Shown: positions 1-7,880 of the stretch, one piece after another | Position numbering within the stretch: the first letter of the stretch is position 1 | How the letters are laid out: the number at the start of each line of letters is the position of its first letter | Assembly: GCA_022451865.1 (NCBI GenBank) | Contig: JAKUNM010000012.1 | Location: 1-32,266, forward strand | Source: Dehalococcoidia bacterium | GTDB taxonomy: Bacteria > Chloroflexota > Dehalococcoidia > UBA2979 | Length of the DNA stretch: 32,266 nt | Reading direction: 5' to 3' | Translations under genes and position numbers: made by a program | The notes under the pieces: generated by a model | Databases searched by the model: none | Told to the model about the DNA's origin: nothing | Seen by the model: the letters and a program-made list of their open reading frames with translations, nothing else

Positions 1-66
1 CCAACACCAACACCAACACCAACACCAACACCAACACCAACACCAACACCAACACCAACACCAACA
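1..66 (+). repeat. (CCAACA)11 hexanucleotide microsatellite
   Basis: Eleven perfect tandem copies of CCAACA are visible, and the array may continue upstream of the window. It lies in frame in the truncated gene and encodes (Pro-Thr)n. Since the unit is six bases, gain or loss of copies changes tail length by two residues without breaking the frame. No spacers interrupt the array. Confidence 0.97.
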
Positions 67-96
67 GGCCCTCCAGGGCCTGCAGGTAATCAATAA
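1..96 (+). CDS. C-terminal end of an unidentified protein with a Pro-Thr repeat tail (5' truncated)
   Basis: An open frame runs from the first base of the window to TAA at 94-96. It encodes eleven Pro-Thr dipeptides followed by GPPGPAGNQ. The ORF track omits it because no start lies in the window. Its stop shares one base with the rsmD start (TAATG), so the two genes are probably translationally coupled and in one operon. The tail is low-complexity and says nothing about the function of the main domain. In many bacteria recG, topA or similar genes lie before rsmD, but I cannot identify this one. The coding interpretation rests on frame continuity and the coupled stop/start. Confidence 0.7.
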   Translation, partial: PTPTPTPTPTPTPTPTPTPTPTGPPGPAGNQ

Positions 97-635
97 TGTC
101 GATCAGAATTAATGGAGGATCAGCAAATGGAATTATGTTGAAGATGCCATCAGGAAAAACTCGACCTACATCTTCACGACTCAAAGAAAGTTTGTTCGGT
201 ATTTTAGAATCTGCAAATTTATTAAGATCATCAGTAGTGGATCTCTATGCTGGTAGTGGTGCATTAGGAATTGAAGCATTATCTCGTGGAGCAGAAAGAT
301 GTATTTTCGTTGAATCAAATAGAAAAAACTGTCACACAATTCGAGAAAATTTGGATATAGCAAAAGTTATAGGTGGTAGCGTGATTAACGCTAGTGTAGG
401 AGAATGGCAAGCCTCTGATCATGAACAAATCTCACTTGTTATTGCAGATCCCCCGTATGATGATATTAATTGTTGGTTAGATATCAATGATTCTTTAGAT
501 GGAGGACTTACTAAAGATGCAACAGTAGTTGTCGAACATAGATTTAATACTATCCCTCCTCTGAATCTTGTGGGTTTGCCATTTTGGAGAACACGTCGTC
601 AGGGTGATGGAGCAATTACTATATATCGACTCTGA
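96..635 (+). CDS. rsmD: 16S rRNA (guanine966-N2)-methyltransferase RsmD
   Basis: RsmD methylates N2 of G966 in 16S rRNA using S-adenosylmethionine. The 179-residue protein has the usual family length. The N-terminal KTRPTSSRLKESLF segment (about residues 21-34) is the family signature. The SAM-binding motif I is VVDLYAGSGALGIEALSRGA (47-66), and the catalytic motif IV is DPPY (118-121). The start chosen here is the ATG that overlaps the preceding stop codon; it gives an N-terminus that matches the family. coaD follows 23 bases downstream, a gene order found in many bacteria. Confidence 0.95.
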   Translation: MSIRINGGSANGIMLKMPSGKTRPTSSRLKESLFGILESANLLRSSVVDLYAGSGALGIEALSRGAERCIFVESNRKNCHTIRENLDIAKVIGGSVINASVGEWQASDHEQISLVIADPPYDDINCWLDINDSLDGGLTKDATVVVEHRFNTIPPLNLVGLPFWRTRRQGDGAITIYRL

Positions 636-658
636 AGACATATTTGAAAGGAATAATA

Positions 659-1135
659 ATGACTATTGCAATGTATCCCGGACGTTTTGATCCCATGACC
701 AAAGGTCATGTTGATATCACCAGTCGAGCATCAAAAATGTTTGAGGAAGTTATTGTTGCTGTAGCTGAATCTCGTAGCACTATGTTTACTACTGAAGAAC
801 GATGTGAGTTGGCACGTGGTGCAGTTGCTGATCTCAAAAATGTTCGAGTTATGCCCTTTTCAGGATTAACTGTTGATGTAGCAGACGAAAATGGTGTAAC
901 AGTTATTATTCGTGGTTTACGTGCGATCACAGATTTTACGGTAGAATTTGATATGGCGTTAATGAACCGTAAGATGGCACCACATATAGAATCTGCATAT
1001 TTAATGACAGAAGCTGAATATATGTTTGTTAGTGCTTCTCGAGTTCGCGAGCTTGTGGGCTTCGATCGTGATGTTTCAGATCTTGTCCCACCGAATGTGG
1101 CGGAAGCAATTATTGCAAAGATGAACTCGAATTAG
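659..1135 (+). CDS. coaD: Pantetheine-phosphate adenylyltransferase (PPAT)
   Basis: CoaD transfers AMP from ATP to 4'-phosphopantetheine, the penultimate step of coenzyme A synthesis, in the cytoplasm. The nucleotidyltransferase motif TKGH is at residues 14-17 after YPGRFDPM. IIRGLRAITDF and the MALMNRKMAP segment are typical of the family, and the C-terminal VSASRVREL corresponds to the usual ISSSxVKE. The ORF track begins at a TTG (644), but I prefer the ATG at 659. It sits about six bases after AAAGGA and gives the standard 158-residue protein with a normal N-terminus. Confidence 0.96.
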   Translation: MTIAMYPGRFDPMTKGHVDITSRASKMFEEVIVAVAESRSTMFTTEERCELARGAVADLKNVRVMPFSGLTVDVADENGVTVIIRGLRAITDFTVEFDMALMNRKMAPHIESAYLMTEAEYMFVSASRVRELVGFDRDVSDLVPPNVAEAIIAKMNSN

Positions 1136-1164
1136 TCGAATGGATTAAACTAAAGGGATATGTG

Positions 1165-2010
1165 ATGGATTTACTATACTTGGTTGATAGATTAGAAGAG
1201 CTTGTTGGGGGTGCACGTCGTTTGCCAATAAGTAATAAGTTACTTTTAGATCAACAAGTGTTATTAGAGCTTATCGATCAAATACGTGTAGCTATCCCAA
1301 AAGAAGTAAAAGAAGCTACAGAGATTACGGCACAGCGTGAGCGTATTTTCATGGATGCTCAAGAAGAATCACGCATCATGATAGCTCGTGCTGAGCAAAC
1401 ATCATCTCATCTCATATCAGAACATACTATTGCAGAATCGGCACGAAAGCGTGCTCAAGAAATAGCTGATGAAGCTGAAAAACGTCTACGTGAAAGAGTC
1501 GATCATGCTAATGCTGAAATTCAGCAACGCATTACAGATTCTCGACAAGTTGCCCAATCCCAGATGGATGATGCTGATGGGTATTCTTTAGAGTTATTAC
1601 GCCGCTTAGAAAAGCAATTAAATTTATACGCTCATTCTATCGGGAGAGCGATTCAACAATTAGATGTTAACCACGAAGTTAAAGATGTAAATCACACAGA
1701 GGACACCCCCTTATCTTTAGATGCTGAAAGTAATCAAGAAAGTAAATTCACGGATAATTCTAATCAAATACTTAATAATGAAGATGTTGATTTGGAACAT
1801 TTAGCGATTCAAGAAAAATCGCATTCTAATGTTGATGAAGATGAACCAGCTGATGCAGATGAACCAGCTGATAAAGATGAACCAGCTGATGAAGATGAAA
1901 CTATCGATGAAGATGAGCCTCTAGTTAATTTGTTAAATGAGGTTAGCGATGAGGTTATAGATGATTTTGACAATAAACCTTTAGATGACGAGCCAGCTAA
2001 AAATAATTGA
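1165..2010 (+). CDS. Coiled-coil protein with acidic repeat tail (ATP synthase b-like / DivIVA-like hypothetical)
   Basis: This 281-residue soluble protein has a helical N-terminus (MDLLYLVDRLEELVGGARRL). A long charged coiled coil follows at about residues 45-170, rich in A, E, R and Q and resembling the stalk of ATP synthase subunit b or DivIVA-like proteins. The C-terminal third is strongly acidic and low-complexity, with DEPAD repeats. Similar coiled-coil genes follow coaD in Chloroflexota genomes, from memory of the neighbourhood. There is no membrane anchor, so it is not the real F0 b subunit. A GTG (1162) is the other possible start; the ATG at 1165 is better spaced from AAAGGGA. Function is unknown; a role in division or envelope organisation is only a guess. 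Confidence 0.75.
   Translation: MDLLYLVDRLEELVGGARRLPISNKLLLDQQVLLELIDQIRVAIPKEVKEATEITAQRERIFMDAQEESRIMIARAEQTSSHLISEHTIAESARKRAQEIADEAEKRLRERVDHANAEIQQRITDSRQVAQSQMDDADGYSLELLRRLEKQLNLYAHSIGRAIQQLDVNHEVKDVNHTEDTPLSLDAESNQESKFTDNSNQILNNEDVDLEHLAIQEKSHSNVDEDEPADADEPADKDEPADEDETIDEDEPLVNLLNEVSDEVIDDFDNKPLDDEPAKNN
1840..1911 (+). repeat. Four 18-base in-frame direct repeats encoding DEPAD-x
   Basis: Three near-identical copies of GATGAACCAGCTGATnnA (1840-1857, 1858-1875, 1876-1893) are followed by a degenerate fourth copy (GATGAAACTATCGATGAA). They encode DEPADA, DEPADK, DEPADE and DETIDE in the acidic tail of the coiled-coil protein. The near-identity at DNA level suggests recent duplication by slippage. 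Confidence 0.9.
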
Positions 2011-2015
2011 AATAA

Positions 2016-4511
2016 TTAAGTTACGGGCTTGATTACTATGTTTAGTAACCGTTCTGGCACATAAATTATCCGAATGATTTCATTACTTCCTACTATTTCA
2101 GACCATCTTTCAAGTTTCTTTGCTAATTCGAGTACTTCAGTTTCAGTAGCATTTCTTGGGATTAGAATATGTTCTCTAAGTTTTCCATTAATTTGCATTG
2201 GAATTTTAATATTTTCTTCTTTAGTAAAACTTTCTATGTACTCAGGCCATGAGTGCTGGTGTATTGAGTAGTTATTCCCTACTATTTCCCAAAGTTCTTC
2301 AGCTATGTGTGGACAAAAAGGAGCCAGAAGTAACAAAAGGTTATCAGTTGTTTCTTTCCATATCGTTGAATCTATTGTCGTATTTGTTCGCAAGGTATAG
2401 AGATCATTTGTTAAGGACATAAGTGTTGCAATCGCCGTATTGAATTGCTTATTTTCAATATCGGTTGTTACTTTGGCGATAGCATTATGGTTCAAGTACC
2501 GTAATTTTTCAGTGGTTTCAACATTTTCTGTATTAGATAAATTCGATTTATTATTGACGAGATTCCAAACACGATTTAACCAACGCGAAATACCCACGAT
2601 GCCATCAATATCATAAGGTCCACCTTGCTCCCAAGGTCCGAGGAACATCAAGTACGCTCTAAACGTATCTGCTCCCCATTTTGTTACTTGATCATCTGGA
2701 GGCACTACATTACCCCTTGATTTTGACATTCTTTTTCCATCAGGACCTAGTATTTGTCCTTGACTGTAATAACGCGTGAAAGGTTCATCACCTGGGACCA
2801 ACCCCATATCACGTGCTGCCTTGTAAAAAAAGCGTGCATACAAAAGATGCATTACTGCATGTTCAGAGCCGCCAGTGTATTGATCTACGGGTAACCATTT
2901 GTTTGCGATATCTCTGTCTATTGCATTGGTTTCATTATTTGGATCACAATAACGTATGTAATACCATGACGAGCACATAAATGTGTCCATGGTGTCGGTT
3001 TCACGTCGAGCTTCTTCATTACACTCTGGGCATTTTGTATTTACAAAATCGTCAGAAAGATTAAGAGGTGATTCTCCTGTGGGGCGGAACTCAACATCGA
3101 AGGGAAGTTCGATTGGTAGATTTTCTTCTGGTACTGGGACAATTCCACATGCTTTGCAGTAAATCATGGGGATAGGTGAACCCCAATACCTTTGTCTAGA
3201 TATTAACCAATCTCTAAGGCGGTATTGTGTTTTCTTTTCCCCCCAACCTTTTTCAGCTAAATATTCAGTAATTTGTTCAATAGCAACTATATTATCGATT
3301 CCATTAAATGACTCAGAATTGATGAGTTTTCCTGATCCTGTGTAAGCCTCCTCTATTTCAAGTTCTGGGACATCCAATTGTTGTACCACTGGTTTGATCT
3401 GTAAATTAAATTTTTGTGCAAATTCGAAATCTCGTTGATCATGTGCAGGAACTGCCATGATGGCACCTGTCCCATACGTTGAGAGTACATAATCACTGAT
3501 CCAAATTGGTATGGGTTCTTCGTTTAGTCTATTAACACAATACGCTCCAGTGAAAACTCCTGTTTTTTCACGATCGGTTGATTGTCTTTCAATTTCAGTT
3601 GCTAGTTTTGTTTGTTCAATATAATTTGCAACTTCGTTTTTTTGTTCTTGAGTAGTTATCTTGGAAACTAAAGGGTGTTCTGGAGCTAGTACCATGAATG
3701 TTGCTCCATACAGGGTGTCTGGACGTGTAGTAAATACACGAATTTCTGAATCATCAGAAGGATTATTTGTTTCCATTCGAAAACTTACATCTGCACCAAT
3801 TGATTTTCCAATCCAGTTCCTTTGCATTATTTTTACTGGCTCAGGCCAATCGAGTTCGCCATTGTCTAATAATTCTTCAGCGTAATCTGTTATCCGGAAA
3901 AACCACTGTTCTAATTCACGTTGTTCTACAGTAGATTCACAGCGTTCACATGTTCCATTGATGACCTGCTCATTTGCCAGAACAGTTTCACAATCGAGGC
4001 ACCAATTTACAGGAGCTTTTTTTCGTTCAGCTAATCCATTTTTGAAAAGTTGAAGGAACCACCACTGTGTCCATTTATAATACTCTGGTAAAGATGAATT
4101 GACCTCACGTTGCCAATCAAACATTGCCCCCATTTGTCTTAGTTGATCACGCATTTTCTTAATATTTTGTTCTGTCCAAGTTTGCGGATGTGTATCACCT
4201 TTAAGCGCTGCATTTTCTGCAGGTAATCCAAATGCATCAAAACCCATGGGAAAAAGAATGTTGTAGCCTTGCATACGAAAATAGCGTGCCAATGCATCTG
4301 AAGGTGTCATTGCGAACCAATGGCCAACATGTAAATCACCAGATGGGTAAGGGAGCATGGTTAAGTGGTAGCGATTCTCTTTACCTTCAACTTCATCTTC
4401 AGTTCTATATAAACTGGTATCGGCCCATTTTTTTTGCCATTTTGATTCGATTATACCTGGGCGATATTTTACTTCATCACCTGGTGCATTATGTGAATCA
4501 TTGTTATTCAT
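2016..4511 (-). CDS. leuS: Leucyl-tRNA synthetase
   Basis: LeuS charges tRNA-Leu with leucine and is a class Ia synthetase. The 831-residue length is normal. The HIGH motif is HVGH (61-64), after PYPSGDL. A zinc knuckle is formed by C171xxC174 and C188xxC191. The CP1 editing domain carries the TTRPDTLYGAT segment (261-271) and the MAVPAHDQRD motif (about 352-361). The KMSKS loop is RMSKS (594-598). The anticodon-binding and C-terminal domains follow. The start ATG has a GAGGT site six bases upstream. The gene ends only five bases from the convergent coiled-coil gene. A small membrane-protein gene lies 30 bases upstream on the same strand and may share the transcript. Confidence 0.98.
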   Translation of the reverse strand: MNNNDSHNAPGDEVKYRPGIIESKWQKKWADTSLYRTEDEVEGKENRYHLTMLPYPSGDLHVGHWFAMTPSDALARYFRMQGYNILFPMGFDAFGLPAENAALKGDTHPQTWTEQNIKKMRDQLRQMGAMFDWQREVNSSLPEYYKWTQWWFLQLFKNGLAERKKAPVNWCLDCETVLANEQVINGTCERCESTVEQRELEQWFFRITDYAEELLDNGELDWPEPVKIMQRNWIGKSIGADVSFRMETNNPSDDSEIRVFTTRPDTLYGATFMVLAPEHPLVSKITTQEQKNEVANYIEQTKLATEIERQSTDREKTGVFTGAYCVNRLNEEPIPIWISDYVLSTYGTGAIMAVPAHDQRDFEFAQKFNLQIKPVVQQLDVPELEIEEAYTGSGKLINSESFNGIDNIVAIEQITEYLAEKGWGEKKTQYRLRDWLISRQRYWGSPIPMIYCKACGIVPVPEENLPIELPFDVEFRPTGESPLNLSDDFVNTKCPECNEEARRETDTMDTFMCSSWYYIRYCDPNNETNAIDRDIANKWLPVDQYTGGSEHAVMHLLYARFFYKAARDMGLVPGDEPFTRYYSQGQILGPDGKRMSKSRGNVVPPDDQVTKWGADTFRAYLMFLGPWEQGGPYDIDGIVGISRWLNRVWNLVNNKSNLSNTENVETTEKLRYLNHNAIAKVTTDIENKQFNTAIATLMSLTNDLYTLRTNTTIDSTIWKETTDNLLLLLAPFCPHIAEELWEIVGNNYSIHQHSWPEYIESFTKEENIKIPMQINGKLREHILIPRNATETEVLELAKKLERWSEIVGSNEIIRIIYVPERLLNIVIKPVT

Positions 4512-4541
4512 TAATTACCTCACAGTTGTAATATTGGTATA

Positions 4542-4721
4542 TCACATAAAAAGAAGAATAAATGCTACGAGCAATGGAACGCCAATACTTACTATCGTTA
4601 ACAGTGCGAGTGCATTTTTTAGCCTTTGTCGAGGGTCCCTTTCTTTAACAGCTCGGAACATCATAAACGTTGTCAATAACACATAACAGGAAAATAATAT
4701 AACCATTAAAATTTCAATCAT
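4542..4721 (-). CDS. Small two-helix membrane protein (59 aa), absent from the ORF track
   Basis: I read this frame by hand on the minus strand: ATG at 4721-4719, TGA at 4544-4542, 59 residues, just under the track cutoff. Two hydrophobic segments, MIEILMVILFSCYVLLTTFM (1-20) and ALLTIVSIGVPLLVAFILLF (39-58), flank a basic loop with KERDPRQRLK. This is the pattern of a hairpin membrane protein with a positive cytoplasmic loop. The start is preceded by AAGGA at a six-base spacing, and leuS starts 30 bases after its stop, so co-transcription is likely. I do not recognise the family. The overlapping plus-strand ORF (4501-4686) is less convincing since it lacks a ribosome-binding site. Confidence 0.7.
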   Translation of the reverse strand: MIEILMVILFSCYVLLTTFMMFRAVKERDPRQRLKNALALLTIVSIGVPLLVAFILLFM

Positions 4722-4814
4722 TATTTTTCCTTACATTGCACAATAAATGTTATCGTCCCTTTAGAATTTAATGCATCATGCGTGATAGATAAAATAATAT
4801 GCTAAGGAATCCTT

Positions 4815-6266
4815 ATGTCTCGTGTAATTGTTTTCGTTTTTGATGGACTTCAGAAAGAACTAGTAACAGAAGAATTAATGCCTAATTTAAAGGAATTCAC
4901 TTCTAAGGGAGTGAGATTTTTATCACATCAACCGGTTTTTCCAACTGTAACGCGAGTTAATTCTGCGACAATGGTAACGGGTTGTTTTCCTGCGACACAT
5001 GGTTTAATGGGTAATACGGCGATTGTTCCTGAATTTAGTAAAACAGAACCAATGAATACGTACTTAAAAGATCACTTTGTTGAACTTATTGATAAAGGCG
5101 GAGATCCATTGCTTGTTCCGACATTGGCTCAATCAATGGCTACTCTCAATTTGCAATATACTGCCATAGGTATTGGATCGACTGGACAATCATTTGTACA
5201 TCATCCTTACCTTTCCGATGAAGAGTATGGATCCACCATACACCCCGAATATTCAATCCCTGAAAGATTGAATGATGAAATTATTTCGAAGTTTGGTCCG
5301 TGGCCAGAAGCATCAAGACCGAATACAAGTCGTATTGAACGGATGATAGATATTTGTATCGATTTTGCATTAGTGGAACAGCAGGCAGATGTAACATTTC
5401 TATGGTGCTCTGAACCGGATGGTTCTCAACATGGAACACTCTTAGGTTCAGATACTGTTTTTGAAAGTGTAAAGGCTGCTGACAAAGGATTTGGACGATT
5501 ACTCTCATGGATAGAAGATAATGATATGCAAGATGAAATCGATATCATTGTAACCTGTGATCATGGTCATAGCTCTGCAGAAAAGATCATACCAATTAAT
5601 GAAATGCTATTAGAAGCTAACTTTGCTCCTCCTGGCATGCCTGATGGGGTTACGGTTGCTGATAATGGTGGTGCATTACTGTTCTATATTGAAGGAAAAG
5701 ATTTTGAAACAGGTCAATCTTTAATTCAGTGGTTATTTTCTCAATACTGGTCAGGGCCTTTGCTTGCTGCAGACTACTTACAAGAAATACCAGGAGTATT
5801 ACCTACCTCTTTGGTAGGCCTTGATGGTGTACGTGGCCCCGATATAGCACTTTCTTTTGCATGGAATGAAAACGCTAATCTTAATGGTGTTAAGGGTTTT
5901 AGTTATGTAGCTAGTGGTAGAGAAGGATGTGGTCAGCATGGTTCGATGAACCCTACTGAATTAAGAACATTCACGGTTGCTAATGGACCTGGTTTTCTAA
6001 AAGATGTCTCTATCTCGTCTGTCTCAGGGCATCCTGATATTGCTCCAACAATTATGTATTTGTTGGGACACTCGCCTCCATCACATATGGAAGGTGAGAT
6101 CTTATATGAAGCTCTGAGTAGTCAAAAAGAACCAAAATCTGGACGAATCGAGAATATCTCTTATTCCTCTCAAAATGAAATAGCTAGTGATCAATATAGT
6201 CAGCAATTGATTATTAGCCCTCGTGAGAATGGTGGTTATATCGTTAGTGCAGAGTATTCGCACTAG
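4815..6266 (+). CDS. Alkaline phosphatase superfamily, type I phosphodiesterase/nucleotide pyrophosphatase
   Basis: The protein resembles the PF01663 phosphodiesterase family: metal-dependent hydrolases of phosphodiester or pyrophosphate bonds with a Thr nucleophile. Metal-site and catalytic elements are visible in order: VFDGL (D10), FPTVTRVNSATMVTG with the likely nucleophile T46, PDGSQHG, TCDHGHSS, and a distal GQHGS histidine. The length (483 aa) fits. There is no signal peptide, so it probably acts in the cytoplasm. It stands alone on the plus strand, divergent from the small membrane protein and leuS. AAGGA lies six bases before the ATG, within the palindrome AAGGAATCCTT. The substrate cannot be read from the sequence. 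Confidence 0.88.
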   Translation: MSRVIVFVFDGLQKELVTEELMPNLKEFTSKGVRFLSHQPVFPTVTRVNSATMVTGCFPATHGLMGNTAIVPEFSKTEPMNTYLKDHFVELIDKGGDPLLVPTLAQSMATLNLQYTAIGIGSTGQSFVHHPYLSDEEYGSTIHPEYSIPERLNDEIISKFGPWPEASRPNTSRIERMIDICIDFALVEQQADVTFLWCSEPDGSQHGTLLGSDTVFESVKAADKGFGRLLSWIEDNDMQDEIDIIVTCDHGHSSAEKIIPINEMLLEANFAPPGMPDGVTVADNGGALLFYIEGKDFETGQSLIQWLFSQYWSGPLLAADYLQEIPGVLPTSLVGLDGVRGPDIALSFAWNENANLNGVKGFSYVASGREGCGQHGSMNPTELRTFTVANGPGFLKDVSISSVSGHPDIAPTIMYLLGHSPPSHMEGEILYEALSSQKEPKSGRIENISYSSQNEIASDQYSQQLIISPRENGGYIVSAEYSH

Positions 6267-6289
6267 CTTTGGTTATCATATTTTATAAT

Positions 6290-6661
6290 TTAAACAGCCC
6301 GCCCAATAATTAGGCCACTAATCATAACTATGAGTCCTAATAATATTGTTGCAGTAATTAATATAATTGCTGCTAGCCAATTTGTTTCTTCAACATGATA
6401 GATGAAATCATACATAAAAGTCGAAAAGGTGGTAAATCCGCCTAACAGTCCTATAGTTAGACCATTTTTTATTGGTTCTGAAAGCTCGAGTCGATTTTCA
6501 GTCATTCCTAAAATCATCCCTAATAAAAATGCACCTAATGTGTTAACAATTAATGTTCCAAGACCTTGCAAGTCAGTGAACTCTTTTGTTGCTGCAGTTA
6601 ACATGTAGCGTCCAACTGACCCTAATGCACCACCCAATGCCACAGCTAAGATGATTTGCAT
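6290..6661 (-). CDS. crcB: Fluoride ion channel FluC/CrcB
   Basis: FluC proteins are dual-topology dimeric channels that let toxic fluoride leave the cytoplasm. The 123-residue protein has four hydrophobic segments and the family motifs GGALGSVGRY (about 9-18), GTLIVNTLGAFLLG and GLLGGFTTFSTF, the last carrying the conserved Phe/Thr pore residues. The ORF track starts at 6697, but the internal ATG at 6661 follows AGAGGA and gives the usual MxxILAVALGGALG N-terminus. Only one copy is present, consistent with a homodimer. No fluoride riboswitch fits in the short leader shared with the divergent gene at 6719. Confidence 0.93.
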   Translation of the reverse strand: MQIILAVALGGALGSVGRYMLTAATKEFTDLQGLGTLIVNTLGAFLLGMILGMTENRLELSEPIKNGLTIGLLGGFTTFSTFMYDFIYHVEETNWLAAIILITATILLGLIVMISGLIIGRAV

Positions 6662-6718
6662 ATTTCCTCTTTTAATTTCATGTGTATATTCTTTCATATA
6701 TAGGAGAAAGAAGTATAT

Positions 6719-7345
6719 ATGTTAGAAATTGATCATCTTGTTTATGTTACATCGAATGTAACTGCTTCCACAGAAGAATTAACTAATAAACTTGGAGTAG
6801 CCCCTATTTTTGGAGGTAGTCATATTGGTCGTGGTACTTGTAATGCATTGCTTTCTTTAGGGGAATATCAATATTTAGAGATATTAGGCCCTGATCCTAC
6901 ACAAGAATTTCAGCTTCCTTCAGAACGCTTTCCTGAAATTCCTTTACTGCGTACTTGGGCTGCCCGTACTACAAATATTATTCAGTTAGTCAAGTCTGCT
7001 AATGCTAAAGGTATTGATTTTGGTTCTGTTCGGGATATGTCACGGATTCGTGCTGATGGGATAAGGCTTGACTGGGAATTAACCACGGGAAGTGGTGGCG
7101 GGCTTGGTCGTGATAATAATGTTGCAGTACTTCCATTTTTGATTGACTGGAAAGATTCTCCCCATCCATCGATCGATGCTCCATCAGGTTGTTCTCTTGT
7201 TGAATTGCGAATTGGACACCCAGATTACAAGACAATTAGTGGTCAGTTAGAATTTCTTAATTTAAATATTCCTATCAGATATGCTACAGAAAGTAGTTTG
7301 ACTGCGGTAATTGATACTCCATTGGGACAAGTAGAAATTAGTTAG
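6719..7345 (+). CDS. Glyoxalase-like (VOC superfamily) domain protein
   Basis: The 208-residue protein opens with MLEIDHLVYVTSN, the first beta strand of the vicinal-oxygen-chelate fold with a candidate metal His at position 6. It continues with the LLSLGEYQYLEILGPDP strand typical of the Glyoxalase_3 type (PF13468). Members are often annotated only as glyoxalase-like, and the substrate is not known. AGGAGAAAG precedes the ATG. It is divergent from crcB, and its stop is separated by one base from the convergent GDYXXLXY gene. Confidence 0.8.
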   Translation: MLEIDHLVYVTSNVTASTEELTNKLGVAPIFGGSHIGRGTCNALLSLGEYQYLEILGPDPTQEFQLPSERFPEIPLLRTWAARTTNIIQLVKSANAKGIDFGSVRDMSRIRADGIRLDWELTTGSGGGLGRDNNVAVLPFLIDWKDSPHPSIDAPSGCSLVELRIGHPDYKTISGQLEFLNLNIPIRYATESSLTAVIDTPLGQVEIS

Positions 7346-7346
7346 T

Positions 7347-7880
7347 TTAGCATTCTCTTATTCCACCTGTACCATCTGGATTAGTGAACTCGAGCCTTTG
7401 AATTCGTGCTAAACCTTTATCGGAAACTGCTATTATTACATCTGGATTTTCTGGGATGTTGCCAGAACCTTGTGGTACAAAACATTTTTGGATGTTGGGA
7501 TATTCTACATGTAGTGGTTTTACCTCTTGGATTATCGCTTTTAAGAATACATTTTCTGAGCTTATTTCACTTGGCAATGGTTTGTTTTTATAAATTCCGA
7601 TTGGCTCCCAATAATATGATTGTTGTTCGAAAATTATGAATATTGATTCTTCTATAGTTATTTCAGGGCTTGGCAGGTGATCTAAATTGGTAGCACGGTA
7701 ATCTAGTATTATGAAATCACCGCGCAAGGGATCTCGAGGATCTACAGGAATAGATTCGAGAACTATTAGTTCTTCATTACTAAGCTTTTCTTCATTAAGT
7801 ATCACTACGGACAAGAAAATGATTTGTGCCAGTATAAGCACTACGAAGAAGAATATATGTTTTCGCGATTTAATTTTCAT
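7347..7880 (-). CDS. GDYXXLXY domain membrane-anchored protein
   Basis: After a short basic N-terminus there is a single hydrophobic segment (HIFFFVVLILAQIIFLSVVIL), then an extracytoplasmic domain containing RDPLRGDFIILDYRAT. This matches the GDYXXLXY motif of PF14345. Such proteins are typically encoded next to DUF2157 membrane proteins, exactly as here. The ORF track uses a TTG at 7895; I favour the ATG at 7880, which overlaps the end of the upstream DUF2157 gene by 11 bases and suggests coupled translation. The function of the family is unknown. Confidence 0.85.
   Translation of the reverse strand: MKIKSRKHIFFFVVLILAQIIFLSVVILNEEKLSNEELIVLESIPVDPRDPLRGDFIILDYRATNLDHLPSPEITIEESIFIIFEQQSYYWEPIGIYKNKPLPSEISSENVFLKAIIQEVKPLHVEYPNIQKCFVPQGSGNIPENPDVIIAVSDKGLARIQRLEFTNPDGTGGIREC

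Noticed and set aside
1-66. CRISPR-like repeat array
   Set aside because: The copies are contiguous hexamers with no spacers, and they are in frame with a coding tail.
4804-4814. Palindrome AAGGAATCCTT covering the ribosome-binding site of the phosphodiesterase gene
   Set aside because: The one-base centre cannot form a hairpin loop; it may be chance, since AAGGA is expected there as a ribosome-binding site.
6662-6718. Fluoride riboswitch ahead of crcB
   Set aside because: The leader is under 60 bases, shared with a divergent gene, and has no GGCGAUG-type pseudoknot sequence.
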